This document shows positions 17,676-26,625 of a stretch of 64,000 nt of DNA, in pieces. How positions within the stretch are numbered: position 1 is the stretch's first letter; every line of letters begins with the position of its first letter. Source of the DNA: Naumannella halotolerans. Lineage in GTDB: Bacteria > Actinomycetota > Actinomycetes > Propionibacteriales > Propionibacteriaceae. Made by a program: the position numbers and the translations under genes. Where the stretch lies: positions 1 to 64,000 of the forward strand of contig NZ_SOAW01000003.1 of NCBI RefSeq assembly GCF_004364645.1, written 5' to 3'. The notes beneath the pieces were generated by a model. That model worked only from the letters and a program-made list of their open reading frames with translations. It was not told the DNA's origin and ran no database searches.

Positions 17676-17978
17676 CTACTTGAGTTCCAGTACCCGGGCG
17701 TGCATCGTCTGCCGCTGCTGCAGCGCGGCACGCAGCGCCCGATGCAGACCGTCCTCCAGGTACAGATCGCCCTGCCAGAACACGACATGGGCGAACAGGT
17801 CACCGTAGAAGGTCGAATCCTCCTCCAGCAGTGCCTCCAGGTCCAGATTCCGCTTGGTCGTCACCAACTGATCAAGTCGGACCTGGTGCGGGGGGATCGC
17901 GGCCCATTGCTTCTGGACGTACCCGTGATCAGGGTACGGCCGTCCGTCGCCTACGCGCTTGAAGATCACGTCGGCCAC
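17676..17978 (-). CDS. Small conserved actinobacterial protein upstream of the LytR_C gene
   Basis: A protein of about 100 residues (GTG start at 17978; a TTG at 17987 is also possible). It contains GRPYPDHG, PPHQVRLDQLVTTKR and EDSTFYGDLFAHVVFW, and ends with a ParB-like pattern LYLEDGLHRALRAAL. Actinobacterial proteins of this type are highly conserved and are sometimes labelled VapB-family antitoxins in databases, although no toxin gene lies beside it here. I treat the function as unknown. It lies directly before the LytR_C gene with a two-base gap, which suggests co-translation. Confidence 0.75.
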   Translation of the reverse strand: MADVIFKRVGDGRPYPDHGYVQKQWAAIPPHQVRLDQLVTTKRNLDLEALLEEDSTFYGDLFAHVVFWQGDLYLEDGLHRALRAALQQRQTMHARVLELK

Positions 17979-18075
17979 TGTAGCCAAATGTCACCGGCGT
18001 CCCACCGGGTCCCAGATCACGATTTGGCGTCCATTGCCTGATCGGCCACTGAGGAGATGTGCCAGTCTTTGAGCC

Positions 18076-19803
18076 ATGACTGATGCCGAAACCAGCGAAG
18101 AGGCCGTCGCCGACACGTCCGTCAGCCCGGTCGTGGCCGAGGTCACCGAGGGGTACGCCTTCGACGAGCCGGCGATCGAGCTCGGGGTTCTGGTCGAGGC
18201 CGAGCAGCCCGTACCGGCAGCGAAGGTACGGCTGCCGCTGGCGATGATGAACCGCCACGGACTGGTCGCCGGAGCCACCGGTACGGGCAAGACGAAGACC
18301 CTGCAGGTCCTCGCCGAGCAACTCTCCGCCGCCGGCGTACCGGTCTTTGCCGCCGACATCAAAGGCGACCTCTCCGGCATCGCGGCACCCGGGGAATCAT
18401 CGGAGAAACTGGACGCCCGGGTACGGAAACTCGGCCAGGACTGGCAGCCCCGTGGCTTCCCGACCGAGTTCTACGCCCTCGGCGACGACGGCAGCGGGAC
18501 GCCGCTGCGCGCCACGGTCAGCAGTTTCGGCCCGATCCTGATGGCCAAGGTGCTCGACCTGAACGAGGTCCAGGAATCCACCCTCGGCCTGGTCTTCTCC
18601 TATGCCGACAAATCCGGACTCGCTCTGCTGGACCTGTCCGACCTGCGGGCGGTGCTGATGTTCCTCACCAGCGACGAGGGCAAGGCCGAACTGAAGCAGA
18701 TCGGCGGCGTCTCCAAGGCCACCGTCGGGGTCATCCTGCGCAAGCTGACCAATCTCGCCGACCAAGGCGCCGACGCCTTCTTCGGCGAACCCGAATTCGA
18801 CACCGAGGACCTGCTGCTGGTCGACGCCGACGGTTCGGGTCGGATCTCGTTGCTCGAACTGCCGAATGTGCAGGACCGGCCCGCCCTGTTCTCCACCTTC
18901 TTGATGTGGCTGCTGGCCGACCTGTTCGCCTCCCTGCCCGAGGTCGGTGACCTGGAGAAGCCGAAGCTGGTCTTCTTCTTCGACGAGGCGCATCTGCTGT
19001 TCAACGACGCTTCGGACGCCTTCCTAGACGCGATCGCGCAGACGGTACGCCTGATCCGCTCCAAGGGGGTCGGTGTCTTCTTCGTCACCCAGACCCCGAA
19101 GGATGTCCCCGATGAGGTACTCGCCCAGCTGGGTTCCCGGGTGCAGCACCAGCTCCGGGCACACACCCCGAACGATGCGAAGGCGTTGAAGCAGACCGTC
19201 GCCACCTTCCCCAAGAGCACCTATGACCTGGCCGAGGCGCTCACCGCACTCGGTACCGGTGAGGCGATTGTCACCGTGATGGATCCCGATGGCGCCCCCA
19301 CCCCGGTCGCCTGGACCCGGATCCTGGCGCCGGAATCACTGATGGCACCGATCGCCGCCGAAGACCTCGCCGCCCGGGTGAAGGCATCGGCGCAGCACGC
19401 CAAGTACGGGCAGGCGATCGACCGGGAATCGGCCCGGGAGAAGCTGGCCGCCCGTCTCGATGCCGGCGCAGCTGCCGAGCCGGCACCCGCCGGTCCCGCA
19501 CCGGCCGACCAGCCCGGCGACCGACAGCCCAGCCCCGGACAGCAGGCACCGACCGAACCGGCCGAGCCGGCACCGAAGACCCGGCGCACCAAGGCCGAAC
19601 GTCGATGTTCGAGAAGCTGTCGAAGAACACGATGGTCCGTCAGGTCGCGCGTACCGCCACCCGGGAGATCTTCCGCAGCATCTTCGGCAACGCCCGGCGG
19701 CGCTGATCAGTCGTCGTTGCGGACCTCGAGCACCTGGCCGTCGGTGACCTGCAACAGCACCTCGATCTCGCTGTTGTCGGCCTGGTCGAGGCTTACCTGG
19801 TAG
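18076..19803 (+). CDS. HerA-like ATPase (DUF853 type) with a frameshifted C-terminus
   Basis: A HerA/FtsK-type P-loop ATPase of about 540 residues. Walker A is GATGTGKTKT at about residues 66-75, the Walker B region is KLVFFFDEAHLLF at about 297-309, and an arginine-rich C-terminal region follows a Pro/Ala linker. As written, the frame runs to 19803 and overlaps the convergent lipoprotein gene by 97 bases. The last part in that frame is nonsense. In another frame, from about 19603, the sequence gives MFEKLSKNTMVRQVARTATRE and then ends RRR with a TGA at 19704-19706, directly abutting the stop of the convergent gene. One missing C near 19600 would restore the protein. The true end is therefore most likely 19706. 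Confidence 0.8.
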   Translation: MTDAETSEEAVADTSVSPVVAEVTEGYAFDEPAIELGVLVEAEQPVPAAKVRLPLAMMNRHGLVAGATGTGKTKTLQVLAEQLSAAGVPVFAADIKGDLSGIAAPGESSEKLDARVRKLGQDWQPRGFPTEFYALGDDGSGTPLRATVSSFGPILMAKVLDLNEVQESTLGLVFSYADKSGLALLDLSDLRAVLMFLTSDEGKAELKQIGGVSKATVGVILRKLTNLADQGADAFFGEPEFDTEDLLLVDADGSGRISLLELPNVQDRPALFSTFLMWLLADLFASLPEVGDLEKPKLVFFFDEAHLLFNDASDAFLDAIAQTVRLIRSKGVGVFFVTQTPKDVPDEVLAQLGSRVQHQLRAHTPNDAKALKQTVATFPKSTYDLAEALTALGTGEAIVTVMDPDGAPTPVAWTRILAPESLMAPIAAEDLAARVKASAQHAKYGQAIDRESAREKLAARLDAGAAAEPAPAGPAPADQPGDRQPSPGQQAPTEPAEPAPKTRRTKAERRCSRSCRRTRWSVRSRVPPPGRSSAASSATPGGADQSSLRTSSTWPSVTCNSTSISLLSAWSRLTW

Positions 19804-20330
19804 ACGATCCGGTCGTCCTCATCGGTGATGTCGGCGTCGTCGAGCTCACCGTCGGCCTCACCGAAGGCGATCTCCAGGGCCTCGGTCAGCGAGATCTGCG
19901 CCGCATCCAGTTCGGCGGCGTCATCGTCGTCGAGGTTCTCCTCGTCGGTGACCCCCGTGACCGCGGTGCCGGCGGCGTCCAACTGCACCTCCGAGGTCTG
20001 GTCGCCGACCCGTACCTCCACCTCCCAGGTGTCGGTGCGCTGATCGTGGTCGATCGCCACAGCAGTGCCGTTGAGTTCGGCCTCGGCGGTCGCGATCGCC
20101 GTGACGGCGCGCTCGTTGCGCTCACCGGAGGTCTCGGCGCCACCCGTGCTCGGGGTGGCTGACGCGGTTTCGGTCGACGGGGTCTGGACAGTCGTCGGCT
20201 CGGCGGCCGCGGAGGTCTCTGCCGGGGCGGGGGCGTCGGTGGCGGCAGGATCGGCAGTGTCGTTGCCGCAACCGGCGAGGGCGGCGCTCAGCGCCAGGAC
20301 GGAGATGCTCAGGGCTGCCGAAGGTCTCAT
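19707..20330 (-). CDS. PepSY-like domain lipoprotein
   Basis: A 207-residue lipoprotein. The signal peptide ends with the lipobox LAGC at residues 18-21. It is followed by a Thr/Ala/Pro-rich spacer to about residue 70, and then two PepSY-like alpha/beta repeats (AVTAIATAEAELNG..., with WEVEVRVGDQ, and AAQISLTEALEIAFG..., with YQVSLDQ). The second half is strongly acidic. PepSY domains are often thought to bind or inhibit peptidases or bind metals at the surface. It is convergent with the HerA-like gene and just downstream of efeB on the same strand. No function is known. Confidence 0.8.
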   Translation of the reverse strand: MRPSAALSISVLALSAALAGCGNDTADPAATDAPAPAETSAAAEPTTVQTPSTETASATPSTGGAETSGERNERAVTAIATAEAELNGTAVAIDHDQRTDTWEVEVRVGDQTSEVQLDAAGTAVTGVTDEENLDDDDAAELDAAQISLTEALEIAFGEADGELDDADITDEDDRIVYQVSLDQADNSEIEVLLQVTDGQVLEVRNDD

Positions 20331-20406
20331 GGGACAAGAGTGACAGGCCGTTTCGGCGCCGGCCACCTTCGCGGGCCCGAGGTCTGCCTGTGGTGGTGTC
20401 CGCTGG

Positions 20407-20477
20407 GCGAGATCTGCCACTCGATCCGAGAATCAGGGGATTGTGGCCCGAATCGGCCATCGAGTGGCAGATCTCGC
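20407..20477. repeat. Palindromic element 1 (CACTCGAT family), 19-bp perfect arms
   Basis: The arms are 20407-20425 and 20459-20477, perfect inverted copies of GCGAGATCTGCCACTCGAT, with 33 bases between. It lies between the PepSY lipoprotein start and the efeB stop. A related palindrome with the same right-arm bases occurs at 38292-38370, and a shorter relative at 49959-50038. Confidence 0.8.
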
Positions 20478-20491
20478 TCACCTCACCGGCG

Positions 20492-21955
20492 TCACTCGAA
20501 CAGCGCCTGACCGATGTAGCCACCGGTCCGCGGTGCCGGGGGTACGGCGAAGATCGCCGAGCCCACGTGCCGGATGTACTCGTTCAGCAGATCGAAGCGT
20601 CCCAGCTTCTGCTGCAGGGTGACGAAGTTCTCCGGATCGTTCTGGTAGGAGATGAACAACAGCCCCGCGTCGAGCAACCCCTCGGGGTTCATCCCATCGG
20701 TGAAGTTGTAGGAGCGGCGCAGGATCTTCACCCCGTCGTTGTTCTCGTGCGCGGCCAGGGCGATGTGGGAGGTCGGGTCGATCACCGGATCGCCTTCGGC
20801 GGTGGTGGCGGCGAAGTCCGGGGTGTCGAACTCGGCCTGCCCGGTCAGCGGTGCGCCCTCCAGCTTGGTCCGGCCGAAGATCTGTTGTTGATCGGAGATC
20901 CGGTCGAAGTCCCAGGTCTCGATCGTCATCATGATCTTGCGAACGACCTGGTAGGTGCCTCCGCTCATCCAACCAGCATCCTCACCCAGCCAGACGAATC
21001 GGTCGTAGTCGGCGGCCTCGGTGATGTTGCGGGTCCCGTCCTTGAAGCCGAGCAGGTTGCGTGGAGTCTGCTGTCCGGGGCCGGCACTCGCCCGACCGAA
21101 GCCCATCACCGCCCACCGTGTGTGGGCGGTCCCGGTGACCATCCGGGCAAGATCACGGATCGCGTGGTAGGCGACCTGCGGGTCGTCGGCACAGGCCTGT
21201 AGTGACAGGTCACCGCCGGTGAACTCCTCCTGCAGCTGATCACCGGGTATCCGCGGCAGGTCCTGCAGCAGGGCAGGACGTTTGTCGGCCAGCCCGTAGG
21301 CGTCGGTGAAGATCCCCGGGCCCAACCCGACGGTGACGGTCAGTGACGCCGGCCCGAGGCCCTCGGCCTCGCCGGTGTCGGTGGCGACCGCATCGGGACG
21401 ATCCGGCTCCACCGCCCCGATCGACTCTCCCTGCATGAGCTGGGCGATCCCGGCGGTCCAGCGGGCCAGCAACACCTGCAGATCCTGGGTGAGTGCGGTC
21501 GCGGCCAGGTCGAAGGTCATGTAGACGGTGTAGCGCTGCGGGGCAGTGGCGACCCCGGCCGGGTGTGGCTGGTCGTAGAACGGCACCGTCACATTCAGGT
21601 CGACGATGTCCTCGGCATCGGTGGCGGCCGGTGGCGCCTCGGCCCCGAAGGCCGCCATCCCGCCTGCCCCGGCAGCCACACCGAACGCGGCCGCACCGCC
21701 GACCCCGGCGAAGAGGGCTCGACGCGAGACCGACCCGGGTTTGCGGGTCGCTCCACCCGAGGTGGCCGATACCTGTTCGGTCGATCGCTCGGTGGTATCG
21801 GTGTCGATGTCGGGGGTACGGCCGGTCACCGCTGAGGGATCCTGTCGATCCGTCGTCGCTGAGGGGTCCTGTCGATCCGTCGTCTGCGACCGATCCCGTC
21901 GACCGGTCGCCTCGGCGGAATCCCTGCTGCGCCCGGTTTCCGGTGGGTTCGTCAT
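20492..21955 (-). CDS. efeB: EfeB, Tat-exported Dyp-type haem peroxidase
   Basis: A 487-residue Dyp-type peroxidase (EfeB, also called deferrochelatase/peroxidase). An unusually long polar N-terminus of about 75 residues, with a repeated TTDRQDPSA, precedes a twin-arginine signal (SRRALFAGVGGAAAFG). The catalytic GxxDG motif is GFKDGTRN. The haem iron ligand His is in the distal half (DPTSHIALAAH). It is the last gene of efeU-efeO-efeB and should act outside the membrane, releasing iron from haem or oxidising ferrous iron for the importer. GAGGAGGAG lies before the start. The extended N-terminus could be misannotated, but the ribosome site supports it. Confidence 0.93.
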   Translation of the reverse strand: MTNPPETGRSRDSAEATGRRDRSQTTDRQDPSATTDRQDPSAVTGRTPDIDTDTTERSTEQVSATSGGATRKPGSVSRRALFAGVGGAAAFGVAAGAGGMAAFGAEAPPAATDAEDIVDLNVTVPFYDQPHPAGVATAPQRYTVYMTFDLAATALTQDLQVLLARWTAGIAQLMQGESIGAVEPDRPDAVATDTGEAEGLGPASLTVTVGLGPGIFTDAYGLADKRPALLQDLPRIPGDQLQEEFTGGDLSLQACADDPQVAYHAIRDLARMVTGTAHTRWAVMGFGRASAGPGQQTPRNLLGFKDGTRNITEAADYDRFVWLGEDAGWMSGGTYQVVRKIMMTIETWDFDRISDQQQIFGRTKLEGAPLTGQAEFDTPDFAATTAEGDPVIDPTSHIALAAHENNDGVKILRRSYNFTDGMNPEGLLDAGLLFISYQNDPENFVTLQQKLGRFDLLNEYIRHVGSAIFAVPPAPRTGGYIGQALFE

Positions 21956-21970
21956 CTGCTCTCCTCCTCG

Positions 21971-21992
21971 CGGTGATCGAAGTCGATCACCG
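21971..21992. other. Short hairpin between efeO and efeB
   Basis: CGGTGATCG, four bases, then CGATCACCG, a perfect nine-pair stem. It lies in the 86-base gap between two genes of the efe operon, before the efeB ribosome site. It has no T-run, so it is more likely a message-processing or expression-setting hairpin than a terminator. Confidence 0.45.
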
Positions 21993-22041
21993 ATGCCCAG
22001 CGACGGCCGGTGCGCCGGTGCGCGGCCGACCGTCGAGGGAT

Positions 22042-23301
22042 TCAGTTGGCGGTCGCGACCTTCTCTGCGATCTTCTGCAGCGGTTGCTGCAGGGACAGCA
22101 CCGACTGGCTCAGATCCTTGGCGTGCTTCTCCCGATTCTTCTCGTCCCAGGTGATGAAGCCACCCGGTGCCGAGGCGTCGCGGTACTTGTTCAGCTCCTC
22201 ATCCACCTTGCCGAACTCGTCGGCCACCTCCTGGCTGAGATCGGGATCGATCTGTTCCAGACCCGGCTGCAGGTTCGCGAAGGCCTGCTTGGCGCCTTCG
22301 ACGTTGCCGGAGAAGTCGGCCAGGTCGATGTGGCTGAACGCCTCCTCCTCGCCGGTGATCTTGTTCGACTGCACCTCTTCCAGCAGGCTGGCGGCACCAT
22401 TGGCCAGGTCTTCGGGCCGGTACTCCAGACCCTTCACGACCTCGACCAGCTTGCCGACGTTGGTCGACAGGTCAGCGGCGTAGGTCTTCGTGTCGTCGGT
22501 GATCTCCTCGCTTTTCCACAGATTACGTTCGACCGCATGGAATCCGCTCCAACCGACCTCCTCGTCCAAGCTGGATTCCCGCATGTCGATCAGGTAGTCG
22601 AGGTTGCCGGCGTTGTCGGTCGGGTCGAAACCGGGCATCACGAAGCCCTCCACATCGGACTCGATCTTCTCGTAGAAGGGTCGGGCCTGGATGTAGGCGG
22701 CCTTGGCGGCCTCCACGTCACCGCTGTCGACGGCGTCCTTCAGGCCATCCACCCCGGTTTGCAGGTCCTCGGCCTGGGAGATCACCCAGGCGGCGTAGTC
22801 GGCGCTGCCCTGGGTGAGCAGTTCTGAGGTACTGCCGCTCGGTTCTGCCGCCGCATCACCGGTGACGGTGAAGGTCTGGGTCTCCGGATCCGCGCCCGGG
22901 CAGTACACGGTGTAGTCACCACCGTCGAGGGTGACGGTGAACGATGACGCGGGCAGGCCGGGTGCCAGGTTCTCCTTCTCACCGAGGATCTTCAGGTCGT
23001 TCTGCAGTTCCACCTCACTGATCGCGGTGGAGCTGACATTGGTCACCGTGAAGGTGACCGGACCGGCCGGCGCCTGGCTGAAGTTGAGCGAGCAGGTGTC
23101 GACACCGTCGGCGGCGAGGGTGACCTGGACCTGCGCCGCGCCGTCGGTGACCGGAGCTTCTCCACCGGTCGTGCTCGCCGCCTCGCTGCCCCCGGCAGAG
23201 GTCGTCGTGGTGTCGGCCGTACAGGCTCCGAGTGAGAGGACCAGCGCAATGGCGGCACCGGCGAGGGAGGCCGGACGGCGTGACGGGAAACTGGTGAACA
23301 T
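22042..23301 (-). CDS. efeO: EfeO, iron-binding lipoprotein with cupredoxin and M75 domains
   Basis: A 419-residue lipoprotein with lipobox LGAC at about residues 24-27. An N-terminal cupredoxin-like domain (to about residue 150) is followed by the imelysin/M75 domain. The conserved metal-binding HxxE motif appears as HAVERNLW, preceded by GWSGF. This two-domain form is the usual EfeO of EfeUOB systems. It is thought to bind ferrous or ferric iron and pass it to EfeU. It lies between efeU and efeB on the minus strand, 42 bases after efeU. Confidence 0.93.
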   Translation of the reverse strand: MFTSFPSRRPASLAGAAIALVLSLGACTADTTTTSAGGSEAASTTGGEAPVTDGAAQVQVTLAADGVDTCSLNFSQAPAGPVTFTVTNVSSTAISEVELQNDLKILGEKENLAPGLPASSFTVTLDGGDYTVYCPGADPETQTFTVTGDAAAEPSGSTSELLTQGSADYAAWVISQAEDLQTGVDGLKDAVDSGDVEAAKAAYIQARPFYEKIESDVEGFVMPGFDPTDNAGNLDYLIDMRESSLDEEVGWSGFHAVERNLWKSEEITDDTKTYAADLSTNVGKLVEVVKGLEYRPEDLANGAASLLEEVQSNKITGEEEAFSHIDLADFSGNVEGAKQAFANLQPGLEQIDPDLSQEVADEFGKVDEELNKYRDASAPGGFITWDEKNREKHAKDLSQSVLSLQQPLQKIAEKVATAN

Positions 23302-23343
23302 GGGTCTTCTTTCGTGAATCGATCCGTGGGGACCCCGGGCTCG

Positions 23344-24969
23344 TCAGCGCGAGCCGGTCTCTTCGGAAGGGGTGGGTTCGGGCGGGGCGAGGGGCTGTTC
23401 GGTACGCGCCGGCTCGGCGCTCGGCGGTGATTTCTGGGCCGCCAACCGGCGTCGCGCGTTCCAGGCGCTGGCCAGTACGACCAGGGCGGCCACCCCCAGC
23501 AGAACCGGTACCTGTCGACCCCAGAACTGGCGTTCGAGCTGGGCGGCGGGCAGTTCCCGCAGTTCGTCCGTCACCTCTTGGACATAGGCAGGATCGGTGC
23601 TGAGGGTGTCGCTGGAGACGCTGCGACCACCGGGCATCTGTCCGGAGACGGTCAGCGTGCGAGACGTCGTCAGCCCGCCACCGGTCAGTGTCAGCGTCGT
23701 CACCTCGGTCCGGGAGAAGTCGAGCAACTGGCCCTGGGCGACCCACAGATCGCTGGTCTGGCTGATGCTCCAGGCCGCGTCGAAGGGGCCCACGGATCGT
23801 TGAGGGTTGACCCCCACCGGCAGCCGGCCGCCGTTGAGCTGGGTCAGTTCGGCCACGGTGATCGAATCGGGCAGCCCGTCGGTCGATCCGGTCGCGGTCT
23901 GGGTGTACTGATCGACCTCGTCGAGGCCCCCATGGTTCACCGTCTGCGGGTTCTGCAAGGGGAGCTGGCCGGTCTGCGAACCGAGGACGATCTGGGCGGT
24001 GCCGGCGGCGAGGGTGACCGTACCCACGGCGGCGCCGGTGGCGTCGAGGACCGGAGCGCTGGTCGACGGAGTGACCGCAGCCGGGCGTACCCCGATCGCC
24101 AGGCCGAGCGCGAACACGGCCAACCCCGTCCCGATGATCAACCGCAACCGGATCGCTGCGGCACCGGTCGGGCGCCAGCGCCGCGGCCAGTACAGGTACA
24201 GCGCCACCGGTACGAGATAGGCGAACCAGCCGATCACCTGGATCACCGTGGGGTACGGCGGGATCCCCAGCACACCGGTGAACAGTGCGCCACGGATCGA
24301 GCCGTTCGGCGCCAGCCAGCTCAGGTCGGCCGCCCGCTGCTGGCCGGCGTTCAGCCAGCCGGCCTCCCGGGCCGTACCCAGGGTGCTGACCACCAGACCG
24401 GCCGCGACCAGCACCAGGAACGCACTGGTGACGCTGAAGAAGCGACCCAGGTCGATCCGCATCCCGCCGGTGTAGAGGCCGTAGCCGATCACCGCGGCGA
24501 CGACGATGCCCAACCCGGCACCGACCGCGGCCAGGGTGGCATTGGTGGAGGCCGAGAAGGTGGCGAGCAGGAAGACCGAGGTCTCGAAGCCCTCCTTCAA
24601 CACCGCCAGGAAGGCCATCACGACCAGCGCCCGGGTCGATCCCTGGCCCAATGCTGCCGCCGCGGAGGTCTCCAGTTCCGACTTCAGCCCGCGCGCGTTC
24701 GTGCTCATCCACAGCACCATGCCGGTGACGAAGACGATCGCCACCACCCCGATGACCGTCTCCAGACCTTCCTGGGCGGCCTGCGGCAGGCTCTGCTCGG
24801 CGAAGCGCAGGGAGATGCCGACCAGCAGGCTGATGACGATCGCGGCCGTCACGCCGATCGCCATCGGCACCAGGGAACGCCCGTTCCGCCGCAGGAACGC
24901 GGCGATGATGCCGACGATCAGTGCCGCTTCCAGGCCCTCGCGGAGGCCGATGATGAAGGTGGCCAGCAT
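23344..24969 (-). CDS. efeU: EfeU, FTR1-type iron permease with a long extracytoplasmic insert
   Basis: A 541-residue membrane protein. The FTR1 iron-binding motifs are REGLEA in the first helix (residues 9-14) and KEGFE in a later helix; each places paired glutamates in the membrane. Seven helices are predicted by about residue 290, followed by a large extracytoplasmic domain of about 200 residues and a final helix (VPVLLGVAALVVLASAW). The C-terminus is Pro/Glu-rich. Many EfeU proteins are about 280 residues, so the C-terminal half is an addition seen mainly in actinobacteria. It is the first gene of efeUOB, with an IdeR-like box upstream. Confidence 0.92.
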   Translation of the reverse strand: MLATFIIGLREGLEAALIVGIIAAFLRRNGRSLVPMAIGVTAAIVISLLVGISLRFAEQSLPQAAQEGLETVIGVVAIVFVTGMVLWMSTNARGLKSELETSAAAALGQGSTRALVVMAFLAVLKEGFETSVFLLATFSASTNATLAAVGAGLGIVVAAVIGYGLYTGGMRIDLGRFFSVTSAFLVLVAAGLVVSTLGTAREAGWLNAGQQRAADLSWLAPNGSIRGALFTGVLGIPPYPTVIQVIGWFAYLVPVALYLYWPRRWRPTGAAAIRLRLIIGTGLAVFALGLAIGVRPAAVTPSTSAPVLDATGAAVGTVTLAAGTAQIVLGSQTGQLPLQNPQTVNHGGLDEVDQYTQTATGSTDGLPDSITVAELTQLNGGRLPVGVNPQRSVGPFDAAWSISQTSDLWVAQGQLLDFSRTEVTTLTLTGGGLTTSRTLTVSGQMPGGRSVSSDTLSTDPAYVQEVTDELRELPAAQLERQFWGRQVPVLLGVAALVVLASAWNARRRLAAQKSPPSAEPARTEQPLAPPEPTPSEETGSR

Positions 24970-25021
24970 GAACCACTGTCCTTCTTGAGGTCCACCCCTC
25001 GAAGCCCATGCTTCGGGGAGA

Positions 25022-25039
25022 TAGGTGAACCTTCCCTAA
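25022..25039 (-). promoter_or_regulatory. IdeR/DtxR-like iron box upstream of efeUOB
   Basis: On the minus strand this reads TTAGGGAAGGTTCACCTA, close to the palindromic IdeR/DtxR consensus TTAGGTTAGGCTAACCTAA. It lies 53 bases before the efeU start. Iron-loaded IdeR would repress the operon there. Confidence 0.7.
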
Positions 25040-25144
25040 TGGCATCTAACTCCTGCCGGAGCGGCCCGTCCAGACCCTGGTCTGTGTCTTCGGGCACAGG
25101 TGGCCGCAGCGCTGTCTGGTGTTCCCGGTGCGGCAGCGCGGCGG

Positions 25145-26182
25145 TCAGACCCGGGTCGGGTCGATCAGGGTCACCCCCGTGGGCGGGGCGACATCGGTAC
25201 GCGGCAACAGCGATGCTGCCTCCGACAGGCCGACGGTGCCGGTGATCAGCTCCTGCGGGCGCAATCGGCCGCTGCTGATCAGCTCCAGCAACGGCGGATA
25301 GTCGGCGGCCGACATGCCGTGACTGCCGTTGACCTGCAGCTCCCAGCCGATCACCCGGCCCCAGTCCAGCACCGGCAGGCTCGCCGGATCGAACAAACCG
25401 ATCTGCATATGACGGCCCTGTCGGCGCAGAACTCCGATCGCCAGCTCGGCAGTGCTGGGATGGCCGACCGCGTCCACGCTCACCTGCGCCCCGCCGCCGG
25501 TCAGTTCGGCGATCTCCTCGGCTGCTCGATCACCGGCGGTGACCACGGCTTCGGCGCCGACCGCGGCCGCCATGGCCAGCGCGGCGGGTGATCGATCGAC
25601 CGCGATCGGCCGGGCGCCCATGGCTGCGGCGATCATCACCGCGCTCAGACCGACCCCGCCGGCGCCGACCACGACCACCCATTCACCGGCACGCACTCGG
25701 CCCGGCCCGTGCAGCGCTCGGAAGGCCGTGGCGAAACGGCAGCCGAGACTTGCTGCGACCTGATCGGAGATGTCGTCACCGACGGCGACCAGATTCGCGT
25801 CGGCGGCATGCACGATCACGTACTCGGCATGGGAGCCTGCATGGGTGAACCCGGCCTGGGTCTGGTCGGGGCAGACCTGCGCCTGGCCGGTGAGGCACCA
25901 GCGGCACCGGCCGCATCCCTGGACGAATGGTGCGGTCACCCGCTGGCCGCTACGCCAGCGCTCGACACCGGATCCGACTGCATCGACCACCCCGGAGAAC
26001 TCGTGACCCGGTACGTGGGGAAGTGCGACATCGGTGTCGTGGCCGGCCCAGGCGTGCCAGTCGCTGCGGCACAGGCCGGAGGCGGCGACCGTCAGTCGTA
26101 CCGCACCGGCGGGTACGTCGGGGGCCGGCAGTTCCCGTACCTCGATCGGGCCACCGAAACGGTCGTACTGCAAGGCCAGCAT
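25145..26182 (-). CDS. Zinc-dependent alcohol dehydrogenase
   Basis: A medium-chain zinc alcohol dehydrogenase of 345 residues (351 if an ATG at 26200, which has a G-rich ribosome-like sequence, is used). Catalytic zinc ligands are C in SGLCRSDWH and H-E in PHVPGHEFSG. The structural zinc site has four cysteines between CGRCRWCLTG and VCPDQTQ. The NAD(P)-binding loop is VVVVGAGGVGLSAV. It lies downstream of two tiny ORFs and a hairpin on the same strand, which may form its leader, and upstream of the IdeR-controlled efe operon. The substrate is unknown. Confidence 0.85.
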   Translation of the reverse strand: MLALQYDRFGGPIEVRELPAPDVPAGAVRLTVAASGLCRSDWHAWAGHDTDVALPHVPGHEFSGVVDAVGSGVERWRSGQRVTAPFVQGCGRCRWCLTGQAQVCPDQTQAGFTHAGSHAEYVIVHAADANLVAVGDDISDQVAASLGCRFATAFRALHGPGRVRAGEWVVVVGAGGVGLSAVMIAAAMGARPIAVDRSPAALAMAAAVGAEAVVTAGDRAAEEIAELTGGGAQVSVDAVGHPSTAELAIGVLRRQGRHMQIGLFDPASLPVLDWGRVIGWELQVNGSHGMSAADYPPLLELISSGRLRPQELITGTVGLSEAASLLPRTDVAPPTGVTLIDPTRV

Positions 26183-26257
26183 GTGCCCAGCATGCAGCAC
26201 CCCCGGTGCTCACCGCATCGTGGGTCGATGGGCAGAACACCGGGGGTGCGGCCAGGC

Positions 26258-26410
26258 TCAGCGCCGACGGGGGCGGCGTGAGCGGAGTGCGGCCTTGTGG
26301 GCCCAGCTGAGCGCTGCCTCGCGGGACACCTGCTCAGAGGACTTGAAGTACAGGTCCACCGAGCGACTGTTCATCGCCGCCGAGGGCGGCAAGGGGTCGG
26401 GAATGCGCAT
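26258..26410 (-). CDS. Small ORF of 50 residues upstream of the alcohol dehydrogenase
   Basis: AAGGAAG lies six to seven bases before the ATG at 26410, a good ribosome site. The product starts MRIPDPLPPSAAMNSRSVD, has YFKSSEQVSREAALSWAH in the middle and a basic tail (RSRRPRRA). A second possible start is Met13. No family is recognised. It precedes the alcohol dehydrogenase by 57-75 bases and follows the 23-residue ORF and hairpin, so the three are probably on one transcript. Composition and the ribosome site support translation; the function is unknown. Confidence 0.5.
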   Translation of the reverse strand: MRIPDPLPPSAAMNSRSVDLYFKSSEQVSREAALSWAHKAALRSRRPRRR

Positions 26411-26495
26411 GATGATCTTCCTTGAGAGAAATGACGGGTGATCCGGACGCGTCGGACCGCGCCTCCTCAGTGGAGGACGTCGGTACGGGGAAAGG

Positions 26496-26523
26496 CTGCG
26501 CCCGTTGGGGATTCCGGGCGCAG
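26496..26523 (-). terminator. Attenuator-like hairpin between two small ORFs
   Basis: Perfect nine-base arms CTGCGCCCG and CGGGCGCAG with a ten-base loop are followed on the minus strand by CCTTTCCCC. It begins nine bases after the stop of the 23-residue ORF and precedes the 50-residue ORF. This is the position of a transcription attenuator or of an early terminator. Confidence 0.5.
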
Positions 26524-26532
26524 GGCTGTCGG

Positions 26533-26604
26533 TCAGCTCAAGGACCCGGATGGTACGAAGGCAGTGGTGCCGCGATCGGCGGTGCCGAGATTGGTCAACA
26601 TCAT
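26533..26604 (-). CDS. Tiny ORF of 23 residues with a strong ribosome site
   Basis: The product is MMLTNLGTADRGTTAFVPSG plus SLS. AGGAGG is seven bases before the first ATG, the best ribosome site in the region, so translation is likely. It is followed by a perfect nine-pair hairpin and then by a second small ORF and a zinc alcohol dehydrogenase. It may be a leader peptide for attenuation or a small functional peptide. There is no run of a single amino acid that would point to a particular tRNA. Confidence 0.45.
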   Translation of the reverse strand: MMLTNLGTADRGTTAFVPSGSLS

Positions 26605-26625
26605 CTGACTTCCTCCTTCCGGTTG

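Noticed and set aside
17676-17978. A VapBC toxin-antitoxin pair
   Set aside because: The small protein has no PIN-domain partner, and its neighbour is a membrane-anchored LytR_C protein, so a toxin-antitoxin role is not supported.
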